From positions 1 to 37,367 of the forward strand of contig JAGCOU010000025.1 of assembly GCA_017642565.1 (NCBI GenBank): 37,367 bases of DNA, in the 5' to 3' direction. The position numbers were made by a program, and so were the translations under genes. Shown in pieces: positions 8,004 to 15,174 of this stretch. The stretch is from Alphaproteobacteria bacterium (GTDB lineage Bacteria; Pseudomonadota; Alphaproteobacteria; Rs-D84). Below the pieces are notes generated by a model that was not told the DNA's origin, ran no database searches, and was given only the letters and a program-made list of their open reading frames with translations. Position 1 is the stretch's first letter. Every line of letters begins with the position of its first letter.

Positions 8004-8758
8004 AATATCACCGCTTTGTCTTTAAAATTATCTGGTGTTAAGTCCTGTTCGACACGAAAATCTGTAAATTTTTTATCTAAATCATACGCCTGCTTTACCA
8101 TAATATCTTCAAGATTTTTGCGTATTTTTTCAAAATCATCTATTTTAGTTTTTCTGTCGATAAATATAGGTTCACCCACAGTCCCAGCAATAATAGAAAA
8201 AGGTTTAGTTAATAAATATCTGTCCCACCTGTTTAAAAACCAAGGCCGCGAAGAAGAATAACACACAGGAATAATTGGTGCCCCAGTCATCTTGGCAAAA
8301 TATAATGCCCCATCATGAAACCGCATAGACGGCCCGCGCGGTCCATCAGGCGACAAAGCCAAACAATTTCCCCCAGCATTAAGAACACTAACACCCTTCT
8401 TTAAAACAGATACACCCCCACCAGCAGAAGAGCCGTAAATAGTTTTAAGACCAAATAATTTTTCCATTTTCGCAATAGCACGCCCATCTTTTCTCGCATC
8501 AGCAATCGCATACCCACGCACCCGCGCCAAAGCAATCACAGGCGACAACATCATAGTTCTTCCGTGCCAAAACACGAATATAGCCGGCTTATTACGATAT
8601 TTTTTTAATATTTGATATCCACGAATATCTTTTTTTGATGTAAAATAAACAAACCAAATAAGAACATAATAAATTATGGCCAAAATCCATTGGATAACGC
8701 CCCAACCATAAAGAAATCTAAAAAATCGTTTAAATTTTCGTTTCAAAGATTTTTTCAT
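8000..8758 (-). CDS. Lysophospholipid acyltransferase-like protein, DUF374 family
   Basis: A 252-residue inner-membrane protein with a basic N-terminus, a membrane segment (about 19-40), the acyltransferase-like FWHGRTMM (63-70, with His65), the glycine-rich SSAGGGVSVL (110-119) and the DUF374 signature SPDGPRGP (136-143). Members of this family sit beside lpxK and waaA in many Alphaproteobacteria and are thought to acylate lipid A or a related lipid; the exact reaction is not certain. Here it leads an operon with lpxK and lpxC, and no waaA (Kdo transferase) gene lies between them. It has its own good promoter. Confidence 0.85.
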   Translation of the reverse strand: MKKSLKRKFKRFFRFLYGWGVIQWILAIIYYVLIWFVYFTSKKDIRGYQILKKYRNKPAIFVFWHGRTMMLSPVIALARVRGYAIADARKDGRAIAKMEKLFGLKTIYGSSAGGGVSVLKKGVSVLNAGGNCLALSPDGPRGPSMRFHDGALYFAKMTGAPIIPVCYSSSRPWFLNRWDRYLLTKPFSIIAGTVGEPIFIDRKTKIDDFEKIRKNLEDIMVKQAYDLDKKFTDFRVEQDLTPDNFKDKAVIL

Positions 8759-8779
8759 ACTTAAAACCTTATGAACCAG

Positions 8780-8808
8780 ATTCTAGCAACAAAAAGAATA
8801 CAATGCAA
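8780..8808 (-). promoter_or_regulatory. Promoter of the DUF374-lpxK-lpxC operon
   Basis: TTGCAT (8803-8808) and TAGAAT (8780-8785) on the minus strand are separated by 17 bp. The predicted start lies about 15 bp upstream of the acyltransferase ATG. It points away from the tRNA promoter, so this gap is a divergent regulatory region. Confidence 0.7.
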
Positions 8809-8853
8809 GAAGCATAATAAACGATAAAAATAAGATTAAAAACTTTTATTTAT

Positions 8854-8881
8854 TTGACAAATGAATATAAAGGTATATAAT
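8854..8881 (+). promoter_or_regulatory. Strong promoter of the initiator tRNA
   Basis: Perfect consensus boxes TTGACA (8854-8859) and TATAAT (8876-8881) with a 16-bp spacer. The tRNA begins 14 bp after the -10 box. Confidence 0.85.
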
Positions 8882-8894
8882 AGAACATGCTTAT

Positions 8895-8971
<77 letters not shown>

Positions 8972-9275
8972 GTTAAATGAAAATCGCATCGTTTTTGGTG
9001 CGATTTTTATTTAATTTGTTCTGGGATTATTGGTTTGAAGCATGCAACACAGTTGCTTGGTTCAAAATTTGTATATGAGAACAAGCCTCAAGCGAAGTTC
9101 GAATAACTACAAATTTGCGCACAGCCGGCACATAATGTGCCGAGCGAGCGAAATCCATCTCTCTTATGTTGGGTTTGAACCACCGAAGTAAGGTGGTTCA
9201 GTGCAAGGATTAGACGATTGGAAAGCGCCGGTTTGCCAGAGGCAAAAATCCGCAGCCAATGGAGCGAAGCGGAAT
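8972..9275. mobile_element. Structured gene-free interval between the tRNA 3' end and its copy (possible element remnant)
   Basis: This 304-bp stretch has no credible protein frame. Apart from the tRNA terminator it holds several inverted repeats: GCAAC/GTTGC (9044-9056), AAATTTGTA/TACAAATTT (9065-9073 with 9108-9116), CGGCAC/GTGCCG (9126-9142), TGAACCACC/GGTGGTTCA (9176-9200) and TTTGCC/GGCAAA around 9232-9246. GC content is well above that of the flanking genes. A partial tRNA-tail copy, AAATCCATCTC, lies at 9151-9161. It is bounded by two near-identical copies of the tRNA 3' end, the pattern left by site-specific integration or repeated small insertions. It could instead encode a structured RNA. 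Confidence 0.45.
8980..9007 (+). terminator. Terminator of the tRNA-fMet gene
   Basis: AAAATCGCA (8980-8988) and TGCGATTTT (8999-9007) form a 9-bp stem with a 10-nt loop, followed by TTATTTAATTTG. It lies 8 bp beyond the CCA end. Confidence 0.8.
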
Positions 9276-9295
9276 AAATCCATCTCCCGCAACCA
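9276..9295 (+). repeat. Direct copy of the tRNA-fMet 3' end (possible attachment-site duplicate)
   Basis: AAATCCATCTCCCGCAACCA at 9276-9295 matches 8952-8971 in the tRNA at 19 of 20 bases. The single difference (A8960 versus C9284) falls on the outermost T-stem pair, where the downstream copy fits the tRNA better. A terminator-like hairpin follows directly, as expected after a tRNA gene. Confidence 0.65.
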
Positions 9296-9296
9296 C

Positions 9297-9344
9297 AGAT
9301 TTTTCAAAAAAGGTGCAACTGCACCATTTTTTAATGAAAAATCT
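9297..9344 (+). terminator. Long terminator-like hairpin after the tRNA-tail copy
   Basis: Nested pairing: AGATTTTTC (9297-9305) with GAAAAATCT (9336-9344) outside, A-run with T-run (9306-9310 with 9327-9331), and GGTGC (9312-9316) with GCACC (9321-9325) inside, closing on AACT. T-rich ends on both strands allow bidirectional termination. It may be the original terminator of the tRNA gene, displaced downstream. Confidence 0.65.
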
Positions 9345-9491
9345 AGTGCCGCGCCGTAGCCTTGGCGAAGGCGGGCTAATCATATTTTTGCCCATCGGGG
9401 CAAGTTTTTGTTTGTTTTTCAACACTTACAAAAAAGTTCGAAGGTTATCTTTTTGAAAAGGGCTATTTTTATACTGTTTTTGAACTTTTTG
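9345..9491. other. Gene-free stretch with hairpins upstream of the S41 peptidase gene
   Basis: No protein frame is credible here. GCGCCGTAGC (9351-9360) starts a GC-rich segment with a GCCTT/AAGGC hairpin at about 9359-9372; it loosely resembles the repeat at the left window edge. TTGCCC (9388-9393) and GGGCAA (9398-9403) then form a stem with loop ATCG and a T run, a further plus-strand terminator. The rest is AT-rich and leads into the promoter. Confidence 0.5.
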
Positions 9492-9500
9492 TGGTATAAT
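9492..9500 (+). promoter_or_regulatory. Extended -10 promoter of the S41 peptidase gene
   Basis: TGGTATAAT (9492-9500) is an extended -10 motif (TGN plus TATAAT). No good -35 lies 17 bp upstream (TACTGT near 9473), which is common for extended -10 promoters. The ribosome site AAAAGGG follows at 9507-9513. Confidence 0.6.
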
Positions 9501-9519
9501 TTACAAAAAAGGGTTGTTT

Positions 9520-10626
9520 ATGGCAAAGATACCATTAATTAAAGAAATGGAAGATTTTTTGTTACAGGATTCCATGCTTCAAGATATAAAATGTATGGAT
9601 AGACTTAATCCGGTTCAAGCAAACCAAAATCAAAAAATGACTCAAGACCAAGTACGACGTGAAATATCTATATTATCACGCATATTGATACGCGCTTATG
9701 TTGGATGGCCTGTACATGATGATATCGTTAAACGCAAAGTATTGGTTTATTTGACCAAATTATATAAAAATGCTGATGATATGACGGTTGGTGAATTTGC
9801 CGATAACATTAGAAAAATCACTTTATATATTCCAGATAATCATTTAACTATCGCTAATGCACGAATAAAAAAAAGAAATCGAAAATGTTTAGATGTTGGT
9901 AAAAATATTGCAGGCGATAAGACTTTTTATGCAACATTACACAAAGATAATATAGCCATTATCGCCTTTTCAACAATGTCAGGTTCTAAACAAGATAAGG
10001 AATTACTAGATGATTTTATAAAAAAACATCTAAATACATCTTCCGCTTTGATTATCGATTTACGTGGTAATGGCGGTGGAGATAATATAAATAGTGATAA
10101 CTTAGCAACATATTTATGCGGAAAATATATCGACAACGCTAAAAAAACATTTGTCAGAACCACACCGGAAGCGAAATGGATTCAACAAAAATATAAACCA
10201 AAGGCAGAATGGGCAAAAATACCAGAATCAGAAAAAATGATGTTATTTGTAAAAGGACAAAGTTTTACAATAAATAAAAAAACAGCCTATATGAAACCTA
10301 TTTATATTTTGACTGATTCTAAAACGGGTTCCAGTGCAGAAATGTTTTTATTACGCATGCTACATCATCCTATGGTAACTGTGATTGGGGATAATTCAAG
10401 AGGAATGGAAGTTTATGGTTGCATGGCACAAACATACTTACCAATAAGCAAATTAATTATAAGAACAGGTATGCATTACAGAATATTGGAATACAATAAT
10501 TTTGAATTACATGGTTATAAACCAGATATAAAATGCAAAGATGGTCAAGATGCTTTCTATGTTGCTTTGTCAAAATATGCAAATCAACTTGGGGCTAATC
10601 AATTAACACAATCAAAACAAAAATAG
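9520..10626 (+). CDS. S41 family peptidase-like protein without signal peptide
   Basis: A 368-residue serine protease-like protein. The ATG at 9520 is preferred over a TTG at 9514 because AAAGGG ends 6 bp before the ATG. The C-terminal half has the S41 core: IIDLRGNGGGD (178-188), a nucleophile segment TDSKTGSSAEMF (265-276) with the Ser pair at 271-272, and VIGDNSRG (288-295). A DNHLTI segment (106-111) matches the His-containing motif of the tricorn/IRBP branch. There is no signal peptide, membrane segment or PDZ domain, so it is predicted to be cytoplasmic, unlike CtpA-type enzymes. It stands alone, with terminators on both sides. The substrate is unknown. Confidence 0.8.
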   Translation: MAKIPLIKEMEDFLLQDSMLQDIKCMDRLNPVQANQNQKMTQDQVRREISILSRILIRAYVGWPVHDDIVKRKVLVYLTKLYKNADDMTVGEFADNIRKITLYIPDNHLTIANARIKKRNRKCLDVGKNIAGDKTFYATLHKDNIAIIAFSTMSGSKQDKELLDDFIKKHLNTSSALIIDLRGNGGGDNINSDNLATYLCGKYIDNAKKTFVRTTPEAKWIQQKYKPKAEWAKIPESEKMMLFVKGQSFTINKKTAYMKPIYILTDSKTGSSAEMFLLRMLHHPMVTVIGDNSRGMEVYGCMAQTYLPISKLIIRTGMHYRILEYNNFELHGYKPDIKCKDGQDAFYVALSKYANQLGANQLTQSKQK

Positions 10627-10758
10627 ATTGTCTTTCATTCTATCAATCTCTCGCCCTATTTCCAATAATTCGGCTCGAGAACCGCACACACTGCACAACC
10701 AATACTACTTGTCAAATTATACATTGACAACCGAACCCTCCTTTTTTTTCTTTCCCTG
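10627..10758. other. Gene-free spacer after the S41 gene
   Basis: AT-rich DNA with no credible coding frame. TTGTCAA (10709-10715) and TTGACAA (10724-10730) form a 7-bp inverted repeat without a T run, possibly a weak terminator or protein-binding site. Confidence 0.4.
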
Positions 10759-10787
10759 TTGCTTTTTAGTTATTTTTATGATATAAT
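10759..10787 (+). promoter_or_regulatory. Promoter upstream of the Mtd_N-domain gene
   Basis: TTGCTT (10759-10764) and TATAAT (10782-10787) with a 17-bp spacer. Transcription would start near 10794, only a few bases before a strong terminator hairpin, so the downstream gene must be reached by readthrough or antitermination. Confidence 0.65.
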
Positions 10788-10797
10788 ATATACCATT

Positions 10798-10851
10798 CGA
10801 CAGGTTGCCTGTCGTTTTTTTATTGCCTGATTTTTATATCAGGCTTTTTTT
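10798..10851 (+). terminator. Two tandem terminators in the leader of the Mtd_N-domain gene
   Basis: The first is CGACAGG (10798-10804) with CCTGTCG (10808-10814), followed by TTTTTTT. The second is GCCTGA (10825-10830) with TCAGGC (10839-10844), followed by TTTTTTT. Both read on the plus strand and lie between the promoter and the ATG at 10876. They may end transcripts of the S41 gene, act as an attenuator, or define a very short RNA. Confidence 0.75.
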
Positions 10852-10875
10852 ATTTAACCAAAAGGATTTAACAAT

Positions 10876-11394
10876 ATGACAGCGACTGTTAAACAAATAA
10901 GACGCGGCACAGCGGCAGAAAACGATGCCTTTACCGGTGCAATCGGTGAAGTCACTATGGATACAACGAACAAAACACTTCGTGTTCACGATGGTGAAAC
11001 ACTTGGCGGAACGATCTTGGCGAAACAAAGCGAGATACCAACACCATACACTATGCCGAACAATTACGATTTTGTGATTGAATCTCAAGCACCCACAGCA
11101 GAAAACAATTATACTTGGTACCGCAAATACAAAAGTGGCTGGGTTGAACAGGGGCAAAAAATCAAAGAACTTGCCTTTAATACGCCTACATCAGCAACAT
11201 TACCTGTGACAATGGCGAATACGAACTATTATGCTTCGGCTCAACCTGTTCACATTACAACAACAACGATATTTGCAGCAGCATCTACACTTGCCGCATT
11301 AGCGAACACAACTACAACAGTCTTACTTGGACAATATAACACTGCCTCAGCCAGCATGAAAATCAGTTGGGAAGTCAAAGGTATGTCAGCATAA
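10876..11394 (+). CDS. Phage tail-fibre-like protein with Mtd_N-type N-terminal domain
   Basis: A 172-residue protein. Residues about 1-48 (VKQIRRGTAAENDAF, IGEVTMDTTNKTLRVHDG) are the N-terminal domain found in phage tail fibres and in the Bordetella phage major tropism determinant. The rest (TWYRKYKSGWVEQG, then a Thr/Ala-rich beta region to about 172) resembles small fibre or spike C-terminal modules. There is no signal peptide. No capsid, terminase, tail or integrase gene lies nearby, so this is an orphan, either a phage relic or a domesticated fibre. It is less AT-rich than its neighbours, which suggests transfer. AAAGGA precedes the ATG. The C-terminus does not look like a C-type lectin, so a retroelement-diversified receptor is unlikely. 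Confidence 0.7.
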   Translation: MTATVKQIRRGTAAENDAFTGAIGEVTMDTTNKTLRVHDGETLGGTILAKQSEIPTPYTMPNNYDFVIESQAPTAENNYTWYRKYKSGWVEQGQKIKELAFNTPTSATLPVTMANTNYYASAQPVHITTTTIFAAASTLAALANTTTTVLLGQYNTASASMKISWEVKGMSA

Positions 11395-11396
11395 AG

Positions 11397-11422
11397 AACC
11401 GTCAAATATTTGACGGTTTTTT
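11397..11422. terminator. Convergent terminator between the Mtd_N gene and the glycan operon
   Basis: AACCGTCAAA (11397-11406) and TTTGACGGTT (11409-11418) form a 10-bp stem. A T run follows on the plus strand, so it works best for the plus-strand gene. The stop codon of the minus-strand glycan operon lies inside the hairpin. Confidence 0.8.
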
Positions 11423-13084
11423 GGGCAACTTTAATAAGTTACCTAATTTTCTATCCCACTCACAAGGATTAAAAGGTTCCATGCCATTACCAGGATAAAA
11501 AGTCATTTCACCAATATAAAGTTTTTCGTTAACTTCGAAAAAATCAACACGAACAAATGGAAAATCTCTTGATAAAATTTTTGATATTTTCAACATCTCA
11601 TCAAAATTCTTAGGTTTTTTTATTTCGTTTTTTGATACAGGATACATACGATTAAAAGGCAATCTATCCCAATTTAAATCAAAAAAAGTCACCTTTAATC
11701 CGCTTCGTCTTTCGGAACAAACGAATAAATTTTTTGGGATTCCGTCATAGCACATAATTTTATAATCTGGTAAATCATTATTACTAGTTTCTAAAAATTC
11801 TTCAGCAATTATTTTTGGTTTAATATCTTTATAAACATTTTCAAAAGAATAATAGTACCAGTTATTTTCAGGTTTCATCCATTCTTTCAGTTTTGTAACT
11901 GCATCAGAAATATTAAATTTAGTTTTATCATCAACTATGATATTTTGACCGCTACCATGATTTACTTTTAATACGAACTTGTTTGGTAATTTATCAAAAT
12001 CTATATCTTCTGGGTTATCCCATACACCAAGACAAGGAACCAAATATTTTTGACCTATTTTTTCTGCAACATAGTCACGCACACTGATTTTATCAGCACA
12101 TTTTGTCATCAAGGGTTTCAAATAATTCAATTTCAACCATTGCATTTTCTCATTAAAAGTTTTTGGATTATCTATATCTGGTATATATCCAGCCTGTTTA
12201 AAAAATTGATATCTAATAATATCTTTTTTGTCTTCCAAAGTAAGTGTATTGAAAAACCGATTTGCATACAAAGCATTATATTCATCATCAGATAAAATAT
12301 TTTCTTTGTGTTGAATTTTTGCAATATGTCTTTTCACCGCAGCAACAATTTTACCTTCAAAAGTTTTTCCGCTTGGTGCTGAAATATATTCATACTTCCA
12401 CCAATTCAAAGCGTAATCTTTTGATGGAATTTTACTTTGAATCAAAATATAATCATTCGATGGTTTTAATTCTAGCAAAGTATCAATTACCATCAAAGAA
12501 AATTTATTTCTTTTGAAATAATGTTTTAAAACGTTTTTCAATTCATGTAAATCTCGCTGTATTTTATTTATTTTTTCAACGCGTTCTTTTGGAACAACAT
12601 CGTATTCATCTAAAGGTGTTTCATAGTTTGAAAAATCTATAGCGATTACAAAAATAAGATGTTTTTTAGATTTTCTTAAATTTCTAAAATTTTCAACACG
12701 ATGTTTAAAACGTTCTTTTAATTCATCGATTGATTTTAAATCTGTATCATGATTAAAACGAATACTATCATCTTTTTTAGTATAAAAACCACGTGTTTCG
12801 TTCCAAACAACATCAGTAAAATAATTTTTAAAATCTGCTTTTAATAAATCGATTACACCAGGTAAAATATGAACAGCCAAATCAAACGGATAAGATAATT
12901 CGCCGTCTCCTTTTGTTGGTTTAACACCCCAAAGAGTTAATACAGTTCTTGGTAAACAATTAAATCCTAAAGATACGAGTTGATATTTATTAAAAAATCT
13001 TTTTTTATAACTCGCAATTTTTACCCCGCAAAAATAAATATGAACACGACCATTTGGCAAACATTCTTTTTTAAATACTTTCAT
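11402..13084 (-). CDS. DUF1796-like / TupA-type ATP-grasp fusion protein
   Basis: A 560-residue two-part protein, last gene of the glycan operon. After a basic leader (4-30) containing GRVHIYFCGVKIASYKK, residues about 35-260 look like DUF1796 (putative papain-like cysteine peptidase), with LVSLGFNCLPR (Cys43) and LSYPFDL. Residues about 285-555 match the TupA-like ATP-grasp family of polysaccharide clusters: PKTFNEKMQWLK, KFVLKVNHGSG, PKIIAEEFL, DYKIMCYDG and FPFVRVDFFEVNEKLYIGEM. TupA enzymes join glutamate or other amino groups to acidic sugars, so a decoration of the glycan, perhaps on uronic acid from the neighbouring epimerase, is plausible inference. It overlaps the epimerase gene by 14 bp. 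Whether the DUF1796 part is catalytic is unknown. Confidence 0.75.
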   Translation of the reverse strand: MKVFKKECLPNGRVHIYFCGVKIASYKKRFFNKYQLVSLGFNCLPRTVLTLWGVKPTKGDGELSYPFDLAVHILPGVIDLLKADFKNYFTDVVWNETRGFYTKKDDSIRFNHDTDLKSIDELKERFKHRVENFRNLRKSKKHLIFVIAIDFSNYETPLDEYDVVPKERVEKINKIQRDLHELKNVLKHYFKRNKFSLMVIDTLLELKPSNDYILIQSKIPSKDYALNWWKYEYISAPSGKTFEGKIVAAVKRHIAKIQHKENILSDDEYNALYANRFFNTLTLEDKKDIIRYQFFKQAGYIPDIDNPKTFNEKMQWLKLNYLKPLMTKCADKISVRDYVAEKIGQKYLVPCLGVWDNPEDIDFDKLPNKFVLKVNHGSGQNIIVDDKTKFNISDAVTKLKEWMKPENNWYYYSFENVYKDIKPKIIAEEFLETSNNDLPDYKIMCYDGIPKNLFVCSERRSGLKVTFFDLNWDRLPFNRMYPVSKNEIKKPKNFDEMLKISKILSRDFPFVRVDFFEVNEKLYIGEMTFYPGNGMEPFNPCEWDRKLGNLLKLPKKPSNI

Positions 13085-14027
13085 TTTTATTTTTCCATTT
13101 TATAAATTTTTTTACACCATCTGCGAATTTAGTTTTTGGGGTATATTTTAATAAATTATATGCCTTGGACCAATCACAAACAGTTTTATCTACATCGCCT
13201 GGTTGCAAAGGTTTTTGTTCTATTATTGCTTTACAGCCAATTTCCTGTTCAATAGTTTGTATCATTCTCTTCAAAGTTATTGGCTCTCCACCGCCGAGAT
13301 TTATAATTTCATATCCTGTTTTATTATAATTGATAGCAGCACAAATACCATTTACGATATCATCAATATAAGTATAATCGCGTTTTGTTGTTCCATCTCC
13401 ATACATTTGAATTGGCAAAGATTTTATTATTTTATTTGCGAATTTATGAATTGCTAAATCAGGTCTTTGACGAGGACCATATACAGTAAAAAATCTCAAC
13501 ACAACAACATCTATTCCGTACAAATGATGCCAAGTATAACATAACTGTTCGCATGCAGATTTTGTTGCAGCATAAGGTGATATAGGTTCGGTTACTTTTA
13601 AATCTTCTGAAAAACTTTTTTCTTTGCAATTACCATACACGGACGAAGACGAAGCAAATATTAATTTTTTAACATCATATTTGTGCATACATTCAAGAAT
13701 ATTTACTGTGCCTAGTATATTAGTTTTAACATAATCAAGCGGTCTCTCTAAACTTGGACGAACACCCGCACGCGCAGCCAGATGTATTACAGCATCAAAA
13801 TGGTGTCTTTTGAAAATAGACATTAAATTTTTAATATTTTCAATATTAACTTTATACAGTCTATAGTTTTTATTTTTCTTGTGTGCTGCGATATTAGATT
13901 TTTTAATTTTTATATCATAATAATTATCAAAATTATCAACCACAACTACACTGTGCCCCAAAGACAATAATTTATCGACTAAACTAGATCCTATAAAACC
14001 GGCACCACCAGTAACCAAATATCTCAT
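13071..14027 (-). CDS. UDP-glucuronate 4-epimerase-like NAD-dependent epimerase
   Basis: A 318-residue short-chain dehydrogenase/reductase that should convert UDP-glucuronate to UDP-galacturonate, or act on a related UDP-sugar. The Rossmann motif GGAGFIG is at 7-13 and the catalytic YAATK at 152-156, with a Ser run at 126-129. DNFDNYYD (31-38) and RFFTVYGPRQRPDLAIHKF are typical of the CapI/LspL branch, as is GDGTTKRDYTYIDDIV. The ATG overlaps the stop of the upstream glycosyltransferase gene (ATGA), and the end overlaps the DUF1796-TupA gene. GalE-type activity on UDP-glucose is the main alternative. Confidence 0.85.
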   Translation of the reverse strand: MRYLVTGGAGFIGSSLVDKLLSLGHSVVVVDNFDNYYDIKIKKSNIAAHKKNKNYRLYKVNIENIKNLMSIFKRHHFDAVIHLAARAGVRPSLERPLDYVKTNILGTVNILECMHKYDVKKLIFASSSSVYGNCKEKSFSEDLKVTEPISPYAATKSACEQLCYTWHHLYGIDVVVLRFFTVYGPRQRPDLAIHKFANKIIKSLPIQMYGDGTTKRDYTYIDDIVNGICAAINYNKTGYEIINLGGGEPITLKRMIQTIEQEIGCKAIIEQKPLQPGDVDKTVCDWSKAYNLLKYTPKTKFADGVKKFIKWKNKNESI

Positions 14028-15169
14028 TTCATAGCCTTTTTTTTAAAACTTGCTATTTTCACACCAAAGAAATAGATACGAACACGACCTTTTTTTGATA
14101 CTGTTTTTTGAAAAATTTTTGTTTTACTTAAATTAATAGTATATTTTAACATGTTTAAAACATCGCGTCTTTCGCGGTTTAGTGTTCCTTGTTTTAAATA
14201 TTGTTTACGCGATTCTCGTTGCATTTGTTCAATCTCAATACTTTTAATTTTTTTCATAGCAGCAACGAGTTGTTCCTTGTCACCAGATTTAATAATAAAA
14301 CCACTAACATTATCAGCAACAATATAATTACTGCCAACCTTGTCTGTAGTTATGATGGCTTTACCGAGCATCGCACCTTCTATCACGGTAAGAGGACAAG
14401 GATCATCCAGCGAAGGAACACATAAAACATCTATGCTGTTAAAAAAGTTTTCTTTTTCAGCACCTTGAACTTGCCCCATCCAAACAACATTTTTATTATT
14501 TTTTGTTAATTTTTTTAATTCTTGTTCTAATGGCAAACCTTCGCACCCAGCGATAATCAAACGCGTATCAGGATTTTCTTTGTTTATTTCTAAAAATGCG
14601 TTAACAAGTAAATCAATACCTTTAACTTGTATAACAGATCCAATATATCCAAATGTTACACCTGATTTTGATTTATGAAATTCATGAAAATTATCAGCAA
14701 TAGCATTAGGAAACCAATGAATATTATCATTATATTTTTTACTTACTGTCGCAGCATATTCAGACACAGTGTAAATATTTTGAAAAGATGTGTATTCTTT
14801 TGCGAATTCAGGATTTTCCCGAATCCAATCATCAACTAATTTTGTTTCACGAATAAACCAAACTAGATTTTTAGTTATATTTTTAAAAAACCTAACAAAT
14901 TTATAAGTCACGATAGTATTACACAATATAAAATCAAAATTTTTTTGTGTTTTATCGTATGCATCAACAATAGCATCATATGAATTATTCACAACAACAG
15001 GACTAAAACCTGCTTCTTCATATCGTGGACGCAAAGGACCATCTGCCAAAGTCCAAACAGTTACATCGTGTCCAGCTTGTTTAAAATACTTTGCTTGACG
15101 CAACAAAGAATTTGGTGCACCACAAACATTCAAATCATGTGAAATCAAAAGAATATTTTTCTTTTTCAT
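14024..15169 (-). CDS. GT4 family glycosyltransferase
   Basis: A 381-residue GT-B glycosyltransferase. The N-terminal acceptor domain opens with ISHDLNVCGAPNSLL. The C-terminal nucleotide-sugar domain has GYIGSVIQVKGIDLL (about 174-188) and the family signature SLDDPCPLTVIEGAMLGKAII near 255-275, where the second Glu of the usual EX7E motif is in VIEGAMLG. The last 30 residues carry GRVRIYFFGVKIASFKKK, almost the same as the N-terminal leader of the downstream DUF1796-TupA protein. It starts 5 nt after the acyltransferase gene. The sugar donor and acceptor cannot be told from sequence. Confidence 0.85.
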   Translation of the reverse strand: MKKKNILLISHDLNVCGAPNSLLRQAKYFKQAGHDVTVWTLADGPLRPRYEEAGFSPVVVNNSYDAIVDAYDKTQKNFDFILCNTIVTYKFVRFFKNITKNLVWFIRETKLVDDWIRENPEFAKEYTSFQNIYTVSEYAATVSKKYNDNIHWFPNAIADNFHEFHKSKSGVTFGYIGSVIQVKGIDLLVNAFLEINKENPDTRLIIAGCEGLPLEQELKKLTKNNKNVVWMGQVQGAEKENFFNSIDVLCVPSLDDPCPLTVIEGAMLGKAIITTDKVGSNYIVADNVSGFIIKSGDKEQLVAAMKKIKSIEIEQMQRESRKQYLKQGTLNRERRDVLNMLKYTINLSKTKIFQKTVSKKGRVRIYFFGVKIASFKKKAMK

Positions 15170-15174
15170 TTTTA

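Noticed and set aside
9210..9425. 71-residue minus-strand frame in the gap behind the tRNA
   Set aside because: It runs across several hairpins and the tRNA-tail copy; its translation looks like repeat DNA read by chance.
10876..11394. Target of a diversity-generating retroelement
   Set aside because: Mtd is the classic target, but here the C-terminus is not a C-type lectin, and no reverse transcriptase or template repeat was seen nearby.
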